55,649 nt of DNA from Polaromonas sp. GTDB taxonomy: Bacteria > Pseudomonadota > Gammaproteobacteria > Burkholderiales > Burkholderiaceae_C. The first letter of the stretch is position 1, and every line of letters starts with the position of its first letter. Positions 18,878 through 27,540 of this stretch are shown one piece after another. A model generated the notes under the pieces. It did no database searches. It was not told the DNA's origin and saw only the letters and a program-made list of their open reading frames with translations. Location: the NCBI GenBank assembly GCA_030654695.1, contig JAURWY010000002.1, positions 1 through 55,649 of the forward strand. Direction: 5' to 3'. A program made the position numbers and the translations under genes.

Positions 18878-20260
18878 ATGTTGGCCAACTCACTTTTGAA
18901 AAAATACCCGTCGGTCAAAGAAGCGCCACGTGCTTTGCTTGAAGGTTTGCGAAAGCATCTCCAACCGTTAATAGGCGCTCCCAAAGATTTTGACCTGCTG
19001 CTGAAAGCCATCGGTCAGGCTCGCTTTGTACTGCTTGGCGAAGCCTCGCACGGGACTCACGAGTTTTACCGGGAACGTGTGAAGATCACGCAGCGATTGA
19101 TTCTCGAAAAAAAGTTCAATGCCGTTGCTGTTGAAGCGGACTGGCCTGACGCTTGGCGGGTGAACCGCTATGTGCGCGGCTTGTCAGCCGACCAAGATGC
19201 CCGTGAAGCCTTGGCCGGTTTCGAGCGCTTTCCCGCTTGGATGTGGCGCAACACGGAAGTTCGCGACTTCGTGGAATGGCTGCGCAAGCACAACCGCGGT
19301 CTTGGTCACGCAGAACAAGTTGGTTTCTATGGCATGGACTTGTACAGCCTGTTCCGCTCGATGGAAGAAGTGCTGGCATATCTTGACCGCACTGATCCAC
19401 TGTCAGCGCAGCGTGCGCGCGCACGCTATGCGTGCTTCGACCACGTTGCTCAAGACAGCCAAGCCTACGGCTACGCCGCTGCCTTTGGCATGGCCCGCAG
19501 CTGTGAAGACGAGGTCGTACAGCAACTCCGAGACATGACATTGAGCTTGACCTCAAGCGTTGCGGCACCAGGCTGGGGCCGCGATGAGTATTTTTACGCT
19601 CATCAGAATGCCCAACTCGTGCGTAACGCGGAAGCGTATTACCGCAGTATGTTTCGGGGCCGGGTGTCTTCTTGGAATCTGCGCGACAACCACATGGTCG
19701 ATACCTTGGTGGCTCTGTCGCAGCACTTGGCTGAAGGCGTCGCAGCACCGCGCATAGCGGTATGGGCTCACAACTCACACTTGGGTGATGCAGGCGTCAC
19801 AGAAATGGGGGACCGTGGCGAGTGGAATGTCGGTCAACTCATGCGTCATCGCTATGGTGCAGATGCTTTTCTGTTGGGCATGAGCACGCATCATGGTTCG
19901 GTCACTGCAGCCTCTGAATGGGACGAGCCACCGCATAGAAAACGGGTTCGACCAGGACTTGAAGGCAGTTGGGAGGCGGTCTTTCACCAGGTTGGCACGC
20001 CGAATTTTCTGCTGCTATTGAGAGATCGACCCGAGCTGATGGCTTTGACCGAAGCATTACGCTTGCAACGCGCTATAGGCGTGATTTACAGGCCTGAAAC
20101 TGAACGCCAAAGCCATTACTTTTTCACGCATCTGGCTCGCCAGTTTGATGCCCTGTTGCACTGGGACGAAACCCATGCGCTGGAGCCGCTGGACAAGGGC
20201 TTGGTTTGGCATGCGGGCGAAGCCGGTGAATTACCAGAAACGTATCCCTCGGGCATGTGA
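18878..20260 (+). CDS. erythromycin esterase family protein
   Basis: A 460-residue EreA/EreB-fold protein. The conserved GEASHGTHEFYRERV (residues 54-68) contains the histidines and glutamate proposed for catalysis, and EADWPDAWRVNRY and WAHNSHLGD are further family motifs. Characterised Ere enzymes hydrolyse the macrolactone ester of erythromycin, but most chromosomal homologues, especially those in this hydrolase-PRTase-Ere arrangement, have no shown antibiotic activity. I therefore treat resistance as unproven and a housekeeping or stress role as more likely. Third gene of the operon starting at 17403. Confidence 0.82.
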   Translation: MLANSLLKKYPSVKEAPRALLEGLRKHLQPLIGAPKDFDLLLKAIGQARFVLLGEASHGTHEFYRERVKITQRLILEKKFNAVAVEADWPDAWRVNRYVRGLSADQDAREALAGFERFPAWMWRNTEVRDFVEWLRKHNRGLGHAEQVGFYGMDLYSLFRSMEEVLAYLDRTDPLSAQRARARYACFDHVAQDSQAYGYAAAFGMARSCEDEVVQQLRDMTLSLTSSVAAPGWGRDEYFYAHQNAQLVRNAEAYYRSMFRGRVSSWNLRDNHMVDTLVALSQHLAEGVAAPRIAVWAHNSHLGDAGVTEMGDRGEWNVGQLMRHRYGADAFLLGMSTHHGSVTAASEWDEPPHRKRVRPGLEGSWEAVFHQVGTPNFLLLLRDRPELMALTEALRLQRAIGVIYRPETERQSHYFFTHLARQFDALLHWDETHALEPLDKGLVWHAGEAGELPETYPSGM

Positions 20261-20301
20261 ATTAGCTTGTCCGACCTACTTTAGTCTGCACAGCGGCAGC
20301 T

Positions 20302-20820
20302 TCAGCGCCGGCGATTATTCGCAAGCCGGATGATCAATGCGACAGCGATCAAACTGATACTCGTGAAAGACAGAAAAGACCAATTGGCAATAGACAGGCC
20401 TAAGAAAGTCCAGTCAATCTTGCTGCAATCGCCACTGCCCTTGAAGATCATGGGAATGACGCGCTGCAAAGGAAAGGTTTCAATCATGCCGTAGAAGTCG
20501 CGCCCACAGGAGGCCACTTCAGGCGGAAACCATTGCAGCCAACTTTGACGGGAAGCCACAAACGCACCGAAAACAACATTGATCAGCAAGAGGACTGAAC
20601 CGCCGATCAGGGCTGCGCGCCCCGAGAAGATGGCGGTGAGTCCAGCAAGCAGCGCCGCCAATACCAACGAATAACGTTGAACAATGCACATTGGGCAAGG
20701 CTCGAGGCCAACAACGTGCTGCAAATACATACCAAATGCCAGCATCGCCATTGATCCCAAGCAGATCAGTGCCAATACCCTGCGTGGCAATGCCGTGTTT
20801 TTAGTCAAAAACATGTTCAT
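20302..20820 (-). CDS. dsbB: disulfide bond formation protein B
   Basis: A 172-residue inner-membrane protein with four membrane segments. Both redox-active cysteine pairs are present: C42/C45 (EPCPMC) facing quinone and C105/C132 in the second periplasmic loop. DsbB reoxidises DsbA and passes electrons to ubiquinone. I chose ATG 20820 (ATG 20814 is also possible); a longer frame would need TTG 20838. The gene is convergent with the Ere-like gene and stands alone, as dsbB often does. Confidence 0.9.
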   Translation of the reverse strand: MNMFLTKNTALPRRVLALICLGSMAMLAFGMYLQHVVGLEPCPMCIVQRYSLVLAALLAGLTAIFSGRAALIGGSVLLLINVVFGAFVASRQSWLQWFPPEVASCGRDFYGMIETFPLQRVIPMIFKGSGDCSKIDWTFLGLSIANWSFLSFTSISLIAVALIIRLANNRRR

Positions 20821-20918
20821 ACGTTGCAGATTGTTCAACTGATTCGACTCAGCTGTTGTAATGGGTGTTTATCAGAATTGCACCTTCAGGAACCCCGAGA
20901 AAGGCGTCCCTTGAATAC

Positions 20919-21161
20919 TTAAGCTGGCGGATTGCTGAGCAATTCGTCAAGCCCTTTGCACGAAGGCGCACAAACCGCTTGAGCTTTACCCAAAACCTTG
21001 CGCGTCCCCATCATGGAGCGCGGACGGTGCTTGCCACACATGAAGCACGACATGGTCGCGCTGCCAAAGGAGGTTGTCGCTACAAAAGGAGAGCCCGATA
21101 CTTTTGATTTATAGCGAAGACCATCAGGAAGGACGGCCGTTTTTGTTTCAGATCTTGCCAC
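20919..21161 (-). CDS. small four-cysteine protein, possible zinc ribbon
   Basis: An 80-residue frame that begins at GTG 21161; an ATG at 21053 would give a 44-residue form. Four cysteines, C39, C42, C64 and C68, are arranged CxxC-(21)-CxxxC, as in a small zinc-binding knuckle, and the surrounding sequence is strongly basic. No Shine-Dalgarno site is clear for either start. I cannot name a family. The cysteine pattern and the single-gene-sized gap it fills argue that it is real, but this is not certain. Confidence 0.5.
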   Translation of the reverse strand: MARSETKTAVLPDGLRYKSKVSGSPFVATTSFGSATMSCFMCGKHRPRSMMGTRKVLGKAQAVCAPSCKGLDELLSNPPA

Positions 21162-21481
21162 TGGCGTTACCTTTTTCCGGTTGGCGCATAGCGCGTTCTA
21201 TGACTTGTTTCGCCGGCTTTTAAGCCATCAGCGAACCTTGATTGACGAGCAATACTGCAGCGTCTCTTCTTTTCCGTAACCAATATTTTACCGCTCAAAG
21301 AAAATTCGCCGTCAGTGGCGTTTTCTTTACCCTTGCGAAAGACGCACAAAAGAGTGGCGAGACAAGGGCGTTTTGGCTTGAAAGATAATCCAAGATTAAT
21401 TTGAGTCGACTTTGCAACCGTTGGCTGGATCGTCTTCTCATTGACATTTTTCAACAGCGCACTCCGCGAAGGACAATACAC
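21162..21481. other. 320-base gap between divergent genes
   Basis: The region separates the small Cys4 gene (minus) from yggX (plus) and must hold both promoters. The only structure I see is a hairpin at 21297-21328 (described separately). A minus-strand open frame crosses the gap but runs on through yggX and shows no family resemblance. I see no RNA gene I can name. Confidence 0.4.
21297..21328. terminator. hairpin with A-run and T-run flanks in a divergent gap
   Basis: AAAGAAAA(TT)CGCC and GGCGTTTTCTTT form an interrupted inverted repeat around a 6-base loop. The CGCC/GGCG core with flanking A and T runs looks like a short bidirectional terminator. Its place between two divergent genes is odd, since no annotated transcript should end here. 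It could instead be an operator or the end of an unannotated small RNA. Confidence 0.35.
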
Positions 21482-21754
21482 ATGGCACGGATGGTTAACT
21501 GCATCAAACTCGGCACAGAAGCTGAGGGCTTGGATTTCCCGCCGTACCCCGGCCCTTTGGGCAAACGTTTGTGGGAAGAAGTCAGCAAGGTCGCTTGGGC
21601 TGAGTGGATGAAACAGCAAACCATGCTGGTCAACGAAAACCGCTTGAACTTGGCCGATCTGCGTGCGCGTCAATATCTGGCGCGTCAAATGGAAAAGCAC
21701 TTTTTTGGCGACGGCGCAGATGCTGTTGCGGGCTACGTCCCACCCACCCCTTGA
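21482..21754 (+). CDS. yggX: probable Fe(2+)-trafficking / oxidative damage protection protein
   Basis: A 90-residue protein with the diagnostic YggX pattern: [11 protein letters not shown] start with the single cysteine C7, [21 protein letters not shown], and the NENRLNLAD and [15 protein letters not shown] segments. YggX protects iron-sulfur clusters against superoxide and influences labile iron. ATG 21482 gives the canonical start. Its last 35 bases overlap the beginning of the mnmC frame, so the two are likely cotranscribed. Confidence 0.92.
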   Translation: MARMVNCIKLGTEAEGLDFPPYPGPLGKRLWEEVSKVAWAEWMKQQTMLVNENRLNLADLRARQYLARQMEKHFFGDGADAVAGYVPPTP

Positions 21755-23585
21755 CCTTTTGCTGACGCCAGCCCAGCCCGACTTTTTGCGTGGCAGCGGC
21801 CTGCCCGAAGCTTGGGCTGGTCAGCCGCAATGGCGAGTTCTTGAGACCGGCTTTGGCTTGGGTCTTCACTTTTTGGTCACTTGGCTGGCCTGGAAAAATG
21901 ACCCGCAACGCCCACGGCTACTTCACTTTGTTGCGGCCGATGCCTGTCCTGCCAGCTCAGCAGAGCTTTTGCGCATGGCAGCCAAACATCCCGAGTTGTC
22001 AGCGTTGGCAGTGCAACTTGGTGAGCAATGGCATGGCTTGCTGCCCGGCTTTCACCGCTTGGTCTTTGAAGGCGGCCATGTCTTGCTGACGCTCTGCATT
22101 GGCGAGGTGAAAGTGTTGCTCAAAGAGCAATCGTTTGAAGCCGATTCGGTCTACCTTGCGGGTGTTAACTGGCTGCAAGCCCCCGACATCTGTGATCCGC
22201 ATTTGCTAACAGCAGTGGCGCGTTGCTGCCGCCGCGGCACCCGGCTGGCAAGCATGATGGCCTCAAAAAGCGTGGTTGACGGTCTCACTCAATGCGGTTT
22301 TGAGGTCAGTGAAACGACGCCGATGGCCCCGCAGGGTGAGCTTCTGCAAGCGAGCTTCAACCCGCGCTGGGAACCCAAAAAATCCTCTGCCTTCAACCTG
22401 CCCAAGCCGCGCTCGCCCGCACGCTGCATCGTCCTGGGTGCGGGCTTGGCTGGCGCCGCCTGTGCCGCCAGTCTGGCCCGGCGCGGCTGGCAAGTGACGG
22501 TGCTGGACGCCCACGCGGCTGCAGCCGGTGGCGCGTCGGCCCTCCCGGTGGGCCTGCTGGCGCCGCATGTCTCGCCGGACGACAGTATGCTCTCGCGCTT
22601 GTCGCGCAGCGGCCTTCGCGCCACCTGGCAAGTCGCGAAGTCACAGCTAGAGGCCGCTGTGGATTGGCAAGCAAGCGGTGTTTTACAGCGGCGGTTTGAC
22701 ACCAGCGCCGGCCTACCAAAACATTGGCCGGAAGCTGGCGAGCATTGGAGTCGGCTGGCCGGGCCCGATGAGCGCCAAGCCGTTAAAGCTGCGAGCAGCA
22801 GTGCTGACACAGGCTCTGAAAACGTCACACCGGCACTCTGGCACGCCGCAGGCGGCTGGATCAAACCGCAACGGCTGGTTCACGCGCTGCTGGCGACACC
22901 AGGCGTCAACGCGCGCTACGGCGTCAAAATCGCCAGCCTGAAACGCTCATCAAGTGCTCACCCGGACGGCTGCTGGCAAGTCTTCGACGCTGACGGCAAG
23001 GCCATCGCCGAGGCCGAACTGCTGGTCTTGGCGGCCGGTTTTGAAAGCGCTGGCTTGGCCAGCACGCACGCGCATTTGCGGTTGCAAGCAGTTCGCGGCC
23101 AAGTGACCTGGGGAGAAGTCAACGATGCCCGCGCCCTGCCGCCCTTCCCCGTCAACGGCCACGGCAGCTTTATTCCGGCCTTTTTAAATGACGCTGGCCA
23201 GCCGAGCTGGCTGATGGGTGCGACCTTTGAACGGGACAATTTCAGAGCCGATGTCAAAGTGACAGATCAGCTGGACATTTTCGGACGTCTTCAGCAGCTG
23301 TTGCCCCACACGGCCGGGGCTTTGAAAGCATCGTTTGACGCAGACCTGACCCGCGCTTGGGCCGGTGTCCGCTGCGTCTCGCCAGATCGCTTACCCATCG
23401 TCGGCCCTTTAGACGATGCGGCGCTGCCAGGTTTGCATGCCTGCACGGCTTTGGGCTCAAGAGGCTTGAGTTTTGCCGTGCTGTGCGGTGAACTGCTGGC
23501 CGCTGGTTTGCATGCCGAACCACTGCCCATTGAAAAACGCCTGGCGCAGTCACTGCTCGCCAGCCGTTATCACATTGCTGAATAA
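21720..23585 (+). CDS. mnmC: MnmC-like protein with intact FAD oxidoreductase half and degenerate methyltransferase half
   Basis: About 621 residues. The normal enzyme has an N-terminal methyltransferase domain and a C-terminal FAD oxidase that together finish mnm5(s2)U at the tRNA wobble base. The oxidase half looks complete: [18 protein letters not shown] near residue 240, [22 protein letters not shown] and the final ALGSRGL. In the methyltransferase half the SAM loop [10 protein letters not shown] remains, but the family motif LDGFxPxxNPxxW reads [13 protein letters not shown], so the catalytic Asp and its Phe neighbour are gone. The GxKRxM-type element reads APQGELL, and the usual N-terminal 25-40 residues (DDVYFS..GL..VFL) are missing. 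The start is uncertain; ATG 21720 overlaps yggX. The FAD half may still work alone, as MnmC halves do in some bacteria. Confidence 0.8.
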   Translation: MLLRATSHPPLDLLLTPAQPDFLRGSGLPEAWAGQPQWRVLETGFGLGLHFLVTWLAWKNDPQRPRLLHFVAADACPASSAELLRMAAKHPELSALAVQLGEQWHGLLPGFHRLVFEGGHVLLTLCIGEVKVLLKEQSFEADSVYLAGVNWLQAPDICDPHLLTAVARCCRRGTRLASMMASKSVVDGLTQCGFEVSETTPMAPQGELLQASFNPRWEPKKSSAFNLPKPRSPARCIVLGAGLAGAACAASLARRGWQVTVLDAHAAAAGGASALPVGLLAPHVSPDDSMLSRLSRSGLRATWQVAKSQLEAAVDWQASGVLQRRFDTSAGLPKHWPEAGEHWSRLAGPDERQAVKAASSSADTGSENVTPALWHAAGGWIKPQRLVHALLATPGVNARYGVKIASLKRSSSAHPDGCWQVFDADGKAIAEAELLVLAAGFESAGLASTHAHLRLQAVRGQVTWGEVNDARALPPFPVNGHGSFIPAFLNDAGQPSWLMGATFERDNFRADVKVTDQLDIFGRLQQLLPHTAGALKASFDADLTRAWAGVRCVSPDRLPIVGPLDDAALPGLHACTALGSRGLSFAVLCGELLAAGLHAEPLPIEKRLAQSLLASRYHIAE

Positions 23586-23601
23586 GCTTATGCGCATAAG
23601 C
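23586..23601. promoter_or_regulatory. perfect 16-bp palindrome GCTTATGCGCATAAGC
   Basis: An uninterrupted dyad right behind the mnmC stop and 54 bases before the TauE/SafE start. It is symmetric DNA of the size bound by dimeric regulators. It has no T-run, so it is a poor terminator. What binds is unknown. Confidence 0.4.
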
Positions 23602-23655
23602 GAAGAATAAAACTGTCGTTTGAATTCATGAGCCCAGCTTTTACAGTACGGACTC

Positions 23656-24447
23656 ATGCATGATTTCGCGTTTATTTTTGCCGGCTTTGCTGTTGGCCTG
23701 GTTGTCGGCCTGACAGGCGTCGGTGGTGGCTCGCTGATGACGCCGCTGCTGATTTTTGGCTTCGGCATCAAGCCACATCTGGCCATCGGCACTGATCTGC
23801 TGTTTGCAGCTTTCACCAAAATGGGCGGCACGGTCAGCTTGGCGCGCCAACGCGTTGTCCCTTGGCGACTGGTCGGGGCACTCAGCATGGGCAGCATTCC
23901 AGCAGCGCTGATCACGCTGTATGTCCTGCACAACTTGGGCCCAGCCAACCCGGCTGTGCAAAAAGCCATGACGATGACGCTGGGTATTGCTCTAATCTTC
24001 ACCGCGCTGGCGACACTCTACAAAGCCATTCAGGGTAAAAAAATACCCCGCCTGATTGCTGGCGAACAGTTAGAACAGGCCACACGACCACGTCACTGGA
24101 GCCTGCCGGTTTTGTTTGGCACGATCATTGGCATCCTGGTCACCCTCACCTCCGTGGGGGCCGGTGCCATTGGCGTCACGGCGCTGATGTTGCTTTATCC
24201 GCTGTTGCCACTGCCGCGCATTGTGGCGGCAGACATCGCTTACGCCGTGCCATTGACGCTGGTGGCGGGCTTAGGTCACGCCTCGCTCGGATCGGTCGAC
24301 TGGCCGCTGCTGGGCAAGCTGCTGATCGGCTCACTGCCCGGCATTTGGCTGGGCTCGCAACTGGTCCACAAAACACCAGACCGACTCATTCGTTCCCTTT
24401 TGTCTTTGCTGCTGGCCTATGCCGGCGTCAAACTGATTGCCATCTGA
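23656..24447 (+). CDS. TauE/SafE family sulfite/sulfonate-type membrane transporter
   Basis: A 263-residue protein with about eight membrane segments and the paired DUF81 repeats typical of TauE/SafE. The glycine-rich GFAVGLVVGLTGVGGGSLMTP begins the first repeat and GILVTLTSVGAGAIGVTAL the second. Members move sulfite, sulfoacetate, taurine-derived anions or sulfate. The gene lies 45 bases before cysI and on the same strand, so a role in sulfur-anion movement tied to sulfate assimilation is likely. Direction of transport cannot be read from sequence. Confidence 0.83.
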   Translation: MHDFAFIFAGFAVGLVVGLTGVGGGSLMTPLLIFGFGIKPHLAIGTDLLFAAFTKMGGTVSLARQRVVPWRLVGALSMGSIPAALITLYVLHNLGPANPAVQKAMTMTLGIALIFTALATLYKAIQGKKIPRLIAGEQLEQATRPRHWSLPVLFGTIIGILVTLTSVGAGAIGVTALMLLYPLLPLPRIVAADIAYAVPLTLVAGLGHASLGSVDWPLLGKLLIGSLPGIWLGSQLVHKTPDRLIRSLLSLLLAYAGVKLIAI

Positions 24448-24465
24448 ACCGCTTGAAAAGCGGTT
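24447..24465 (+). promoter_or_regulatory. perfect hairpin overlapping the TauE/SafE stop codon
   Basis: AACCGCTT (24447-24454) and AAGCGGTT (24458-24465) pair perfectly over a GAA loop. No T-run follows directly, so it is at best a weak terminator. It may set the expression ratio between the transporter and cysI, or protect the downstream mRNA end. Confidence 0.35.
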
Positions 24466-24492
24466 ACTGCCCCTTTATTTATTCAAACCGCT

Positions 24493-26298
24493 ATGTACCA
24501 ATACACCGAATTTGACCGTCAGTTTGTCCGAGCGAGAGCAGACCAGTACCGTGACCAGTTGACGCGCTGGCAAGCAGGCACGCTGCCCGAAGACGAGTTT
24601 CGCCCGCTGCGCCTGCAAAACGGTTGGTACGTGCAGCGTTACGCGCCGATGTTGCGTGTGGCTGTGCCTTACGGCGAACTCTCCAGCGCACAGGTGCGGG
24701 TGTTAGCGAAAATTGCACGCGAGTACGACCAGCCGAATGCCGAGCTCTTCAAAGACGCCCAAGCCAAGCAAGATTTGCTCGGCCCGGTGATGACCGGCGG
24801 TTTGGCCATCAGCTCCAAGCTGACTGCCGGCTATGCCCACTTCACCACGCGCCAGAACATCCAGTACAACTGGATTCCGCTCGACAAGTCAGCCGACGTG
24901 ATGGACTTGCTGGCCAGCGTCAGCATGCACGGCATCCAGACCAGCGGCAATTGCATCCGCAACATCACCAGTGACGAACTGGCCGGTATTGCTGTCGACG
25001 AAATTGCCGATCCGCGGCCGTTTGGCGAAATCCTGCGCCAGTGGAGCACGCTGCACCCAGAGTTCGCTTTTTTGCCGCGCAAGTTCAAAATCGCCATCAG
25101 CGGCGCCCGCGAAGACCGCGCCGCCACCGCTTGGCATGACGTCGGTTTGCACCTGATCCGCAACGCCGAAGGCGAGCTCGGTTTCAAAGTCTTGGTCGGC
25201 GGCGGCATGGGCCGCACCCCCGTCATTGCCAGCGTGATCCGTGAGTTCTTGCCTTGGCATCAGGTGATGAACTTCATCGAAGCCATCGTCCGCGTCTACA
25301 ACCGCTACGGCCGCCGCGACAACATTTACAAGGCCCGCATCAAGATTTTGGTGAAAGCCGAAGGCCAGCGCTACATCGATGACGTCGAAGCCGAATACCT
25401 GCAAATCATGGAACACGACGGTGGCCCGCACACCATCTCGCAGGCAGAATTTGACCGCGTCTCGGCGACCTTCGTGTCACCTTCTTTGAACTGCGACCGC
25501 AAAAGCGCCGACGCCAAAATCGCCAACATCCTGCGCGCAGCCGCTGAAGACGACATCGAGTTTGGCCGTTGGCTCAAGCAAAACGTCGCCCCGCATAAGA
25601 ACCCCGATTTGCGCGCCGTCACGCTGTCGTTCAAGCGCTTGGGCCAAGCGCCTGGCGACGCCACAGCCGACCAACTCGACAAGGCCGCCGACTTGGCCGA
25701 TGCCTTCAGCGCCGGTGAAGTGCGCGTCACGCACGACCAAAACATGCTGCTGCCGTGGGTCGCCTGCGACCAGTTGCCAGAGCTCTGGCGGGCCGCCCGC
25801 AAAGCTGGCTTTGCCCGCCCAAACATCCGCCTGTTGACCGACATGATCGCCTGCCCCGGCGGCGACTTTTGCTCGTTGGCGAATGCCCGCTCGATCCCGA
25901 TTGCCGAGGCCATCACCGAGCGCTACCAAGACATGGACGAGCTGCACGACCTGGGCGAGATTGACCTGCACATCAGCGGTTGCATCAACTCCTGCGGCCA
26001 TCACCACAGCGGCCACATTGGCATTTTGGGCGTCGACAAAGACGGCTTGGAGTGGTACCAGGTGTCGCTGGGCGGCTCAGACGGCTCAGCCCTGAGCGGT
26101 GACCCGCTGCCGGGCAAAGTCGTTGGCCCGTCGTTTTCTGCATCGGAAGTGCCCGAAGTGATTGAAGCGGTTCTGGAGACCTATCGCCAACAGCGCACGT
26201 CTGGCGAAACCTTCATTGCCACGCTGCGCCGCGTCGGCATGGACCCGTACAAGGCCGCCGCCAAAAATGCACGCATTGCCGTGGTCGAACAGGCTTGA
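24493..26298 (+). CDS. cysI: assimilatory sulfite reductase, hemoprotein subunit
   Basis: A 601-residue nitrite/sulfite reductase with two ferredoxin-like half domains and two catalytic halves. The four cysteines that bind the [4Fe-4S]-siroheme assembly are C454 and C460 (ACPGGDFC) and C497 and C501 (SGCINSC). Siroheme-contacting stretches NIQYNWI and TSGNCIRNI are present. The context (DUF934, cysH, cysD, cysN) marks it as sulfite rather than nitrite reductase. No flavoprotein subunit CysJ is in the window; electrons may come from ferredoxin, for example FdxA and its reductase encoded just downstream (inference). Confidence 0.9.
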   Translation: MYQYTEFDRQFVRARADQYRDQLTRWQAGTLPEDEFRPLRLQNGWYVQRYAPMLRVAVPYGELSSAQVRVLAKIAREYDQPNAELFKDAQAKQDLLGPVMTGGLAISSKLTAGYAHFTTRQNIQYNWIPLDKSADVMDLLASVSMHGIQTSGNCIRNITSDELAGIAVDEIADPRPFGEILRQWSTLHPEFAFLPRKFKIAISGAREDRAATAWHDVGLHLIRNAEGELGFKVLVGGGMGRTPVIASVIREFLPWHQVMNFIEAIVRVYNRYGRRDNIYKARIKILVKAEGQRYIDDVEAEYLQIMEHDGGPHTISQAEFDRVSATFVSPSLNCDRKSADAKIANILRAAAEDDIEFGRWLKQNVAPHKNPDLRAVTLSFKRLGQAPGDATADQLDKAADLADAFSAGEVRVTHDQNMLLPWVACDQLPELWRAARKAGFARPNIRLLTDMIACPGGDFCSLANARSIPIAEAITERYQDMDELHDLGEIDLHISGCINSCGHHHSGHIGILGVDKDGLEWYQVSLGGSDGSALSGDPLPGKVVGPSFSASEVPEVIEAVLETYRQQRTSGETFIATLRRVGMDPYKAAAKNARIAVVEQA

Positions 26299-26320
26299 AG
26301 ACAGTTTGAAAGTAAGCACC

Positions 26321-26743
26321 ATGAAATTACTCACCACCCACGACAACGCTGAAGACAAGGCCGCTGAATTGGCAGGCACCGTGGTTTTTGCCAACGATGC
26401 CGACCCGATGGACTTGCCGCTAGAAGGCGTCAAACGCATCGACTTGCACTTTCCGAAGTTCACTGATGGCCGCGCTTACAGCCAAGCTTTCTTGCTGCGC
26501 CGCCGACGTGAATTCACCGGCGAGATTCGCGCCACCGGCGACGTGCTGGTCGACCAACTGGCGCAAATGGAACGCAGCGGCTTTGACGTCGCTGTCTTGC
26601 GTGCCGACCAACCGCTTGAAGTCGCGCAGCGCGTACTGGCCAGTTACCCGGGTTACGGCGTCGGCCGCTACCAAGGCGACGCCGTGCAGATCAAGCCGCA
26701 CTTCGCGAACACTGAAACTAAAGCTGAAAGCGCCAGCTCATGA
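26321..26743 (+). CDS. DUF934 family protein of the sulfate-assimilation operon
   Basis: A 140-residue soluble protein with the DUF934 hallmark VDQLAQMERSGFDVAVLRADQ and a YPGYGVGRYQGD ending. It is nearly always encoded between a ferredoxin-type sulfite reductase gene and cysH in proteobacteria that lack CysJ. It has been annotated as an oxidoreductase, but I know of no firm biochemical role. ATG 26321 was preferred over a longer frame that lies within cysI. Its stop overlaps the cysH start. Confidence 0.85.
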   Translation: MKLLTTHDNAEDKAAELAGTVVFANDADPMDLPLEGVKRIDLHFPKFTDGRAYSQAFLLRRRREFTGEIRATGDVLVDQLAQMERSGFDVAVLRADQPLEVAQRVLASYPGYGVGRYQGDAVQIKPHFANTETKAESASS

Positions 26744-27540
26744 GCGCAGTCTCGCTTTACGCTAAGGCATCGCCGGACTTCAACGACAAGTTGGCCGAAA
26801 CCATCGCGCTGCTCAAGCGTGCGGCGCAAGAATTTTCGCCCTTGACGCAGGCCTCCAGCTTGGGTGCTGAAGACATGGTCATCGCCCACTTACTGGCTGA
26901 GCACCACATCGATTGCAGCATTTTTGTTTTAGAGACAGGCATGTTGCACCCGCAAACGGTGGCCATGATTGGACGAATTGAAGCGCGCTACGCCCGCCCG
27001 GTTGAAACCTATCGTCCGGTTGCCGAAGTCGCCGCTGAATTCGTCAGCACCCATGGCGACAAAGCCATGTACCAGAGCGTTGACCTGCGCAAAGCCTGCT
27101 GCGGTATTCGCAAGATGGAGCCGCTGGCGCGTGCGCTGGCTGGCAAAAAAGGCTGGCTGACGGGCTTGCGCCGCGAGCAGTCGAACGCCAGAGCCGAGGT
27201 CGAGTTCATTGAGCACGAGCTGGTCGGTGAGCCGGGCCAACTTTTTCAACGCGCCAAGGTCAACCCGCTGGCTCGTTGGACGGCCGGCGACGTTTGGCAT
27301 TTCATCGGCGTCAACAACATTCTCTACAACCCGTTGCACGACGAATTTTTCCCAAGCATCGGTTGCGCGCCCTGCACCCGCGCCGTCACGCTAGGCGAAG
27401 ACATTCGCTCCGGCCGCTGGTGGTGGGAACAAGAAAGCGCCAAAGAATGCGGTCTGCATGTGTCTGACGCCGCCGAAGGTCAGTCTTCCTCCCTTTCAAC
27501 AATTTCATCCATCATTCCTATCAAAGAGGTCTCCGCGTGA
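26740..27540 (+). CDS. cysH: assimilatory adenylyl-sulfate (APS) reductase type CysH
   Basis: A 266-residue PAPS/APS reductase. A [4Fe-4S]-binding pair C120-C121 (KACCGIRK) and a second pair C209 and C212 (GCAPCTR) are visible. This CC...CxxC pattern marks enzymes that use APS directly, whereas enterobacterial PAPS reductase lacks the cluster. The C-terminal KECGLH carries the catalytic cysteine that takes up sulfite. No APS kinase (CysC) domain occurs in the cluster, in agreement. The last 28 residues are an unusual Ser/Ile-rich tail ending at the cysD start. Confidence 0.9.
   Translation: MSAVSLYAKASPDFNDKLAETIALLKRAAQEFSPLTQASSLGAEDMVIAHLLAEHHIDCSIFVLETGMLHPQTVAMIGRIEARYARPVETYRPVAEVAAEFVSTHGDKAMYQSVDLRKACCGIRKMEPLARALAGKKGWLTGLRREQSNARAEVEFIEHELVGEPGQLFQRAKVNPLARWTAGDVWHFIGVNNILYNPLHDEFFPSIGCAPCTRAVTLGEDIRSGRWWWEQESAKECGLHVSDAAEGQSSSLSTISSIIPIKEVSA

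Noticed and set aside
18878..20260. Erythromycin-esterase-like gene as an acquired resistance gene
   Set aside because: There are no mobile-element traces, the base composition is like its neighbours, and it is embedded in a conserved chromosomal trio. Macrolide resistance is not supported.
21167..21700. 177-codon minus-strand frame from inside yggX into the gap
   Set aside because: Half of it is antisense to yggX, and the rest has no recognisable domain or ribosome binding site.
24447..24465. Hairpin after the TauE/SafE gene as a rho-independent terminator
   Set aside because: No T-run follows the stem directly, and cysI begins only 28 bases later. I list it as a possible regulatory hairpin, not a terminator.
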